Shown here piece after piece: positions 62,190-64,000 of a DNA stretch of 64,000 nucleotides. Source of the DNA: Cupriavidus necator N-1. GTDB taxonomy: Bacteria > Pseudomonadota > Gammaproteobacteria > Burkholderiales > Burkholderiaceae. The position numbers and the translations under genes are program-made. The stretch's first letter is position 1. Each line of letters opens with the position of its first letter. Under the pieces are notes generated by a model. It saw only the letters and a list, made by a program, of their open reading frames with translations. It did no database searches and was not told where the DNA came from. The stretch is from positions 248,001 to 312,000 of the forward strand of contig NC_015726.1 of the NCBI RefSeq assembly GCF_000219215.1, in the 5' to 3' direction.

Positions 62190-64000
62190 TGAGAGGCGGA
62201 AACCGATGGTGCCGGATCGATGGCGGGGGCGCGCGCTAGCACCAGCGTGAACTGCGCGCCGCCGCCCGGCACGTTGGCCACGCTCAGCTGGCCGCCGAAC
62301 TCGCGCACGATCGACGACGAGATCGCCAGCCCCAGCCCCAGGCCCTGCCCGGTTTCCTTGGTGGTGAAGAATGGTTCGAACAGGCGCGGCAGCGCTTCCG
62401 GCGCGATGCCGGTGCCGTTGTCTCGCACGACGACGGTGACGGCGTGGTCTTCTGCCTGCACGTCGAGATCGATCTGTCCCCGCGCCGGCGCGGCTGCCGC
62501 AATCGCATCCAGCGCGTTGCCGAGCAGGTTCAGCAGCACTTGCTCCAGCTTCAGCTCATCGGCGCGCACGGCGAGGCCGGGCAGGGCGTCCAGGCCGGTG
62601 ACGCTGACCGTAACCGCGCCCAGCCGCGGCGCCAGCAGCGCCAGCACGTGGTCGACCGCCGCGCGCAGCGCCACCGGCCGGCGCACCGGGCGGGCCTTGC
62701 CGGCAAACAGCTTGAGCTGGCTGGTGATCTTGCCCATGCGCTCGGTCAGGTCAGCAATGGCGGTGAGGTTGCCTTCGGCCGCGGCCAGCTGGCCGCGCTC
62801 CAGCAGCACGCGGGTGTTGTCCGAGAACGTGCGCAGCGCCGCCAGCGGCTGGTTCAGCTCATGCGTGATGCCGGCCGCCATCTGCCCCAGCGCGGCCAGC
62901 TTGCTGGCCTGCACCAGTTCGTCCTGGGCCGCGCGCAGCTCGCTTTCCGCACGGGTGCGCTCGGCCACTTCATCTTCCAGCTTTTCATTGATCGCCATCA
63001 GGTCGACGGTGCGAGCCTCGACGCGGCGCTCCAGCTGGTCGTAGGCGGCCTCCAGCAGGCGGCGGCTGTACTGCATGTCGCGCGCGCGCTGGCGGCGCTG
63101 GCGCCAGTTGACCAGCAGCAGGCAGATGCAGGCATAGGCCAGCGCCGCCGCCACGGTGGCGTTGCGCGCATTGGCCAGCACCGGCTCCAGCGGCGCCATC
63201 ACCTGCATGGTCCAGCCAGCGGGGCCGACCGTGCGGCCCAGTTCCAGGTAGCGGTCGGCGCGCTCGGCGCCGTCCGGGGCAAAGGTGGTCCTGGTGGCGG
63301 GCGATTCGTCGCGCACGCGCACCAGCCGCGCGCCGTCGGTCAGTGTGGTGTCCGCCAGCCAGCGCGTGACCGGCGAGGTCAGCGGCTCCAGCGGCAGCGG
63401 CGTCACTGCGCGGCCGTGGTACTGGCGGGTGTTTTCCATCTCGGCCTGCAGCGCCGGCGGCAGCGGGCGCAGGGTGCGGTACTGCCAGGCCGACACCGAC
63501 GACAGGAAGATCACGCCATGGTCGTCGCTGACCATCAGCGGCTCGGCGCCGCTGCCGGCGCGCTGGAACCACTCCAGGTTGAGCTTGACCACGGTCACGC
63601 CGATGACCTTGCCGCCCGACTCGACCGGCTGCGCGAGGTAGTAGCCGGGCTCCTCGCTGGTGATGCCGATGGCATAGAAACGCCCCATCTTGCCGCCCGC
63701 GGCGGCCTGGAAGTAGGGGCGGAAGCGGTAGTCGGTGCCGACAAAGCTGCCGGGCTGGCCGTGGTTGCTGGCCGCCAGCGCAATGCCGTTGGCGGCGATC
63801 ACATAGGTGGCCGAGGCATGCGCGCGGCGATTGACCTCCGCCAGGTACTGGTTGGCGGCGGCCACGCGTTGCGGGTCGTTGGGGGAGTCCAGCAGCCCGC
63901 GCACGAAGGGGTGCAGCGCGACCAGCGCGGGCAGGAATTCGTAGCGGTCGAGGGTGCTTTCCAGCGTGGCGGCGTAGCGGTCGGCGCGCGTGGCTGTGCT
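62186..64000 (-). CDS. dctB: Sensor histidine kinase DctB, 5' partial
   Basis: The frame is open to the window edge; about 605 residues are visible. The periplasmic part is a dCache-type sensor (GTDYRFRPYFQAAAGGKMGRFYAIG), then a TM segment, a coiled coil (LEDEVAERTRAESELRAAQDELVQASKLAALGQM) and the H-box GITHELNQPLAALRTF, followed by N and G boxes (NLLGNALDAI, GLGLAISSSIV). It resembles DctB, which senses C4-dicarboxylates with the transporter DctA. Translationally coupled to dctD. Confidence 0.92.
   Translation of the reverse strand, partial: STATRADRYAATLESTLDRYEFLPALVALHPFVRGLLDSPNDPQRVAAANQYLAEVNRRAHASATYVIAANGIALAASNHGQPGSFVGTDYRFRPYFQAAAGGKMGRFYAIGITSEEPGYYLAQPVESGGKVIGVTVVKLNLEWFQRAGSGAEPLMVSDDHGVIFLSSVSAWQYRTLRPLPPALQAEMENTRQYHGRAVTPLPLEPLTSPVTRWLADTTLTDGARLVRVRDESPATRTTFAPDGAERADRYLELGRTVGPAGWTMQVMAPLEPVLANARNATVAAALAYACICLLLVNWRQRRQRARDMQYSRRLLEAAYDQLERRVEARTVDLMAINEKLEDEVAERTRAESELRAAQDELVQASKLAALGQMAAGITHELNQPLAALRTFSDNTRVLLERGQLAAAEGNLTAIADLTERMGKITSQLKLFAGKARPVRRPVALRAAVDHVLALLAPRLGAVTVSVTGLDALPGLAVRADELKLEQVLLNLLGNALDAIAAAAPARGQIDLDVQAEDHAVTVVVRDNGTGIAPEALPRLFEPFFTTKETGQGLGLGLAISSSIVREFGGQLSVANVPGGGAQFTLVLARAPAIDPAPSVSASQ

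Overview
The window is high-GC, gene-dense chromosomal DNA of a betaproteobacterium, most likely Cupriavidus (Burkholderiaceae). This rests on codon usage, the glmU-glmS pair, the fused isobutyryl-CoA mutase icmF next to a HIT protein and a PaaH-type 3-hydroxybutyryl-CoA dehydrogenase, and dispersed CTCTCCCGC/GCGGGAGAG palindromes. No database search was run; family calls come from reading the translations.

Layout. 0-4.1 kb: a CUT1-type sugar ABC importer (5' end cut by the window edge). 4.1-12.4 kb: housekeeping genes (DUF2905, MidA-like methyltransferase, pteridine-reductase-like SDR, folB, ttcA, DUF6279 lipoprotein, glmU, glmS). 12.4-16.3 kb: an accessory block just downstream of glmS with a cytochrome b, a Tat-exported molybdopterin oxidoreductase, a methionine-rich MXKDX protein, a lysine-rich exported protein and a MerR-type regulator with an amber codon near its start. 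16.3-21.7 kb: a TetR regulator and a dead MFS gene carrying a frameshift and an IS605-type element, itself split by an IS4-family element. 21.7-26.8 kb: LysR/Bug pair, bacterioferritin, tRNA-Cys, GNAT acetyltransferase, DmeF-like metal efflux. 26.8-32 kb: MocR regulator divergent from an omega-amino acid aminotransferase and mmsA. 32-34.7 kb: a second copy of the IS605-type element interrupting a GlxA/AraC regulator gene. 34.8-46.6 kb: MFS, APC permease, a second MocR, DUF2917, icmF, HIT, hbd/paaH, a PXPV-like protein, a Crp-DUF3293 pair. 46.8-55.6 kb: an acyl-CoA ligase, a complete LivGHMKF-type ABC importer and a second CoA ligase. 55.7-64 kb: DUF454, nitronate monooxygenase, creBC, a GGR-family flavoprotein, and dctBD (dctB cut by the window edge).

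Main points. The block after glmS resembles the YedZ1/YedY1/MrpX hypochlorite-scavenging module known from Azospira: a quinol-linked cytochrome b would feed a periplasmic Mo enzyme that repairs a Met-rich sacrificial protein. The two 1713-bp IS605-type copies are nearly identical. Their ends can be set exactly because removing them restores both host reading frames, and both share the same N-terminally truncated tnpA beside an intact tnpB. Several regulator/target pairs have visible palindromes or repeats in their shared promoter regions (both MocR genes, TetR, Crp, icmF).
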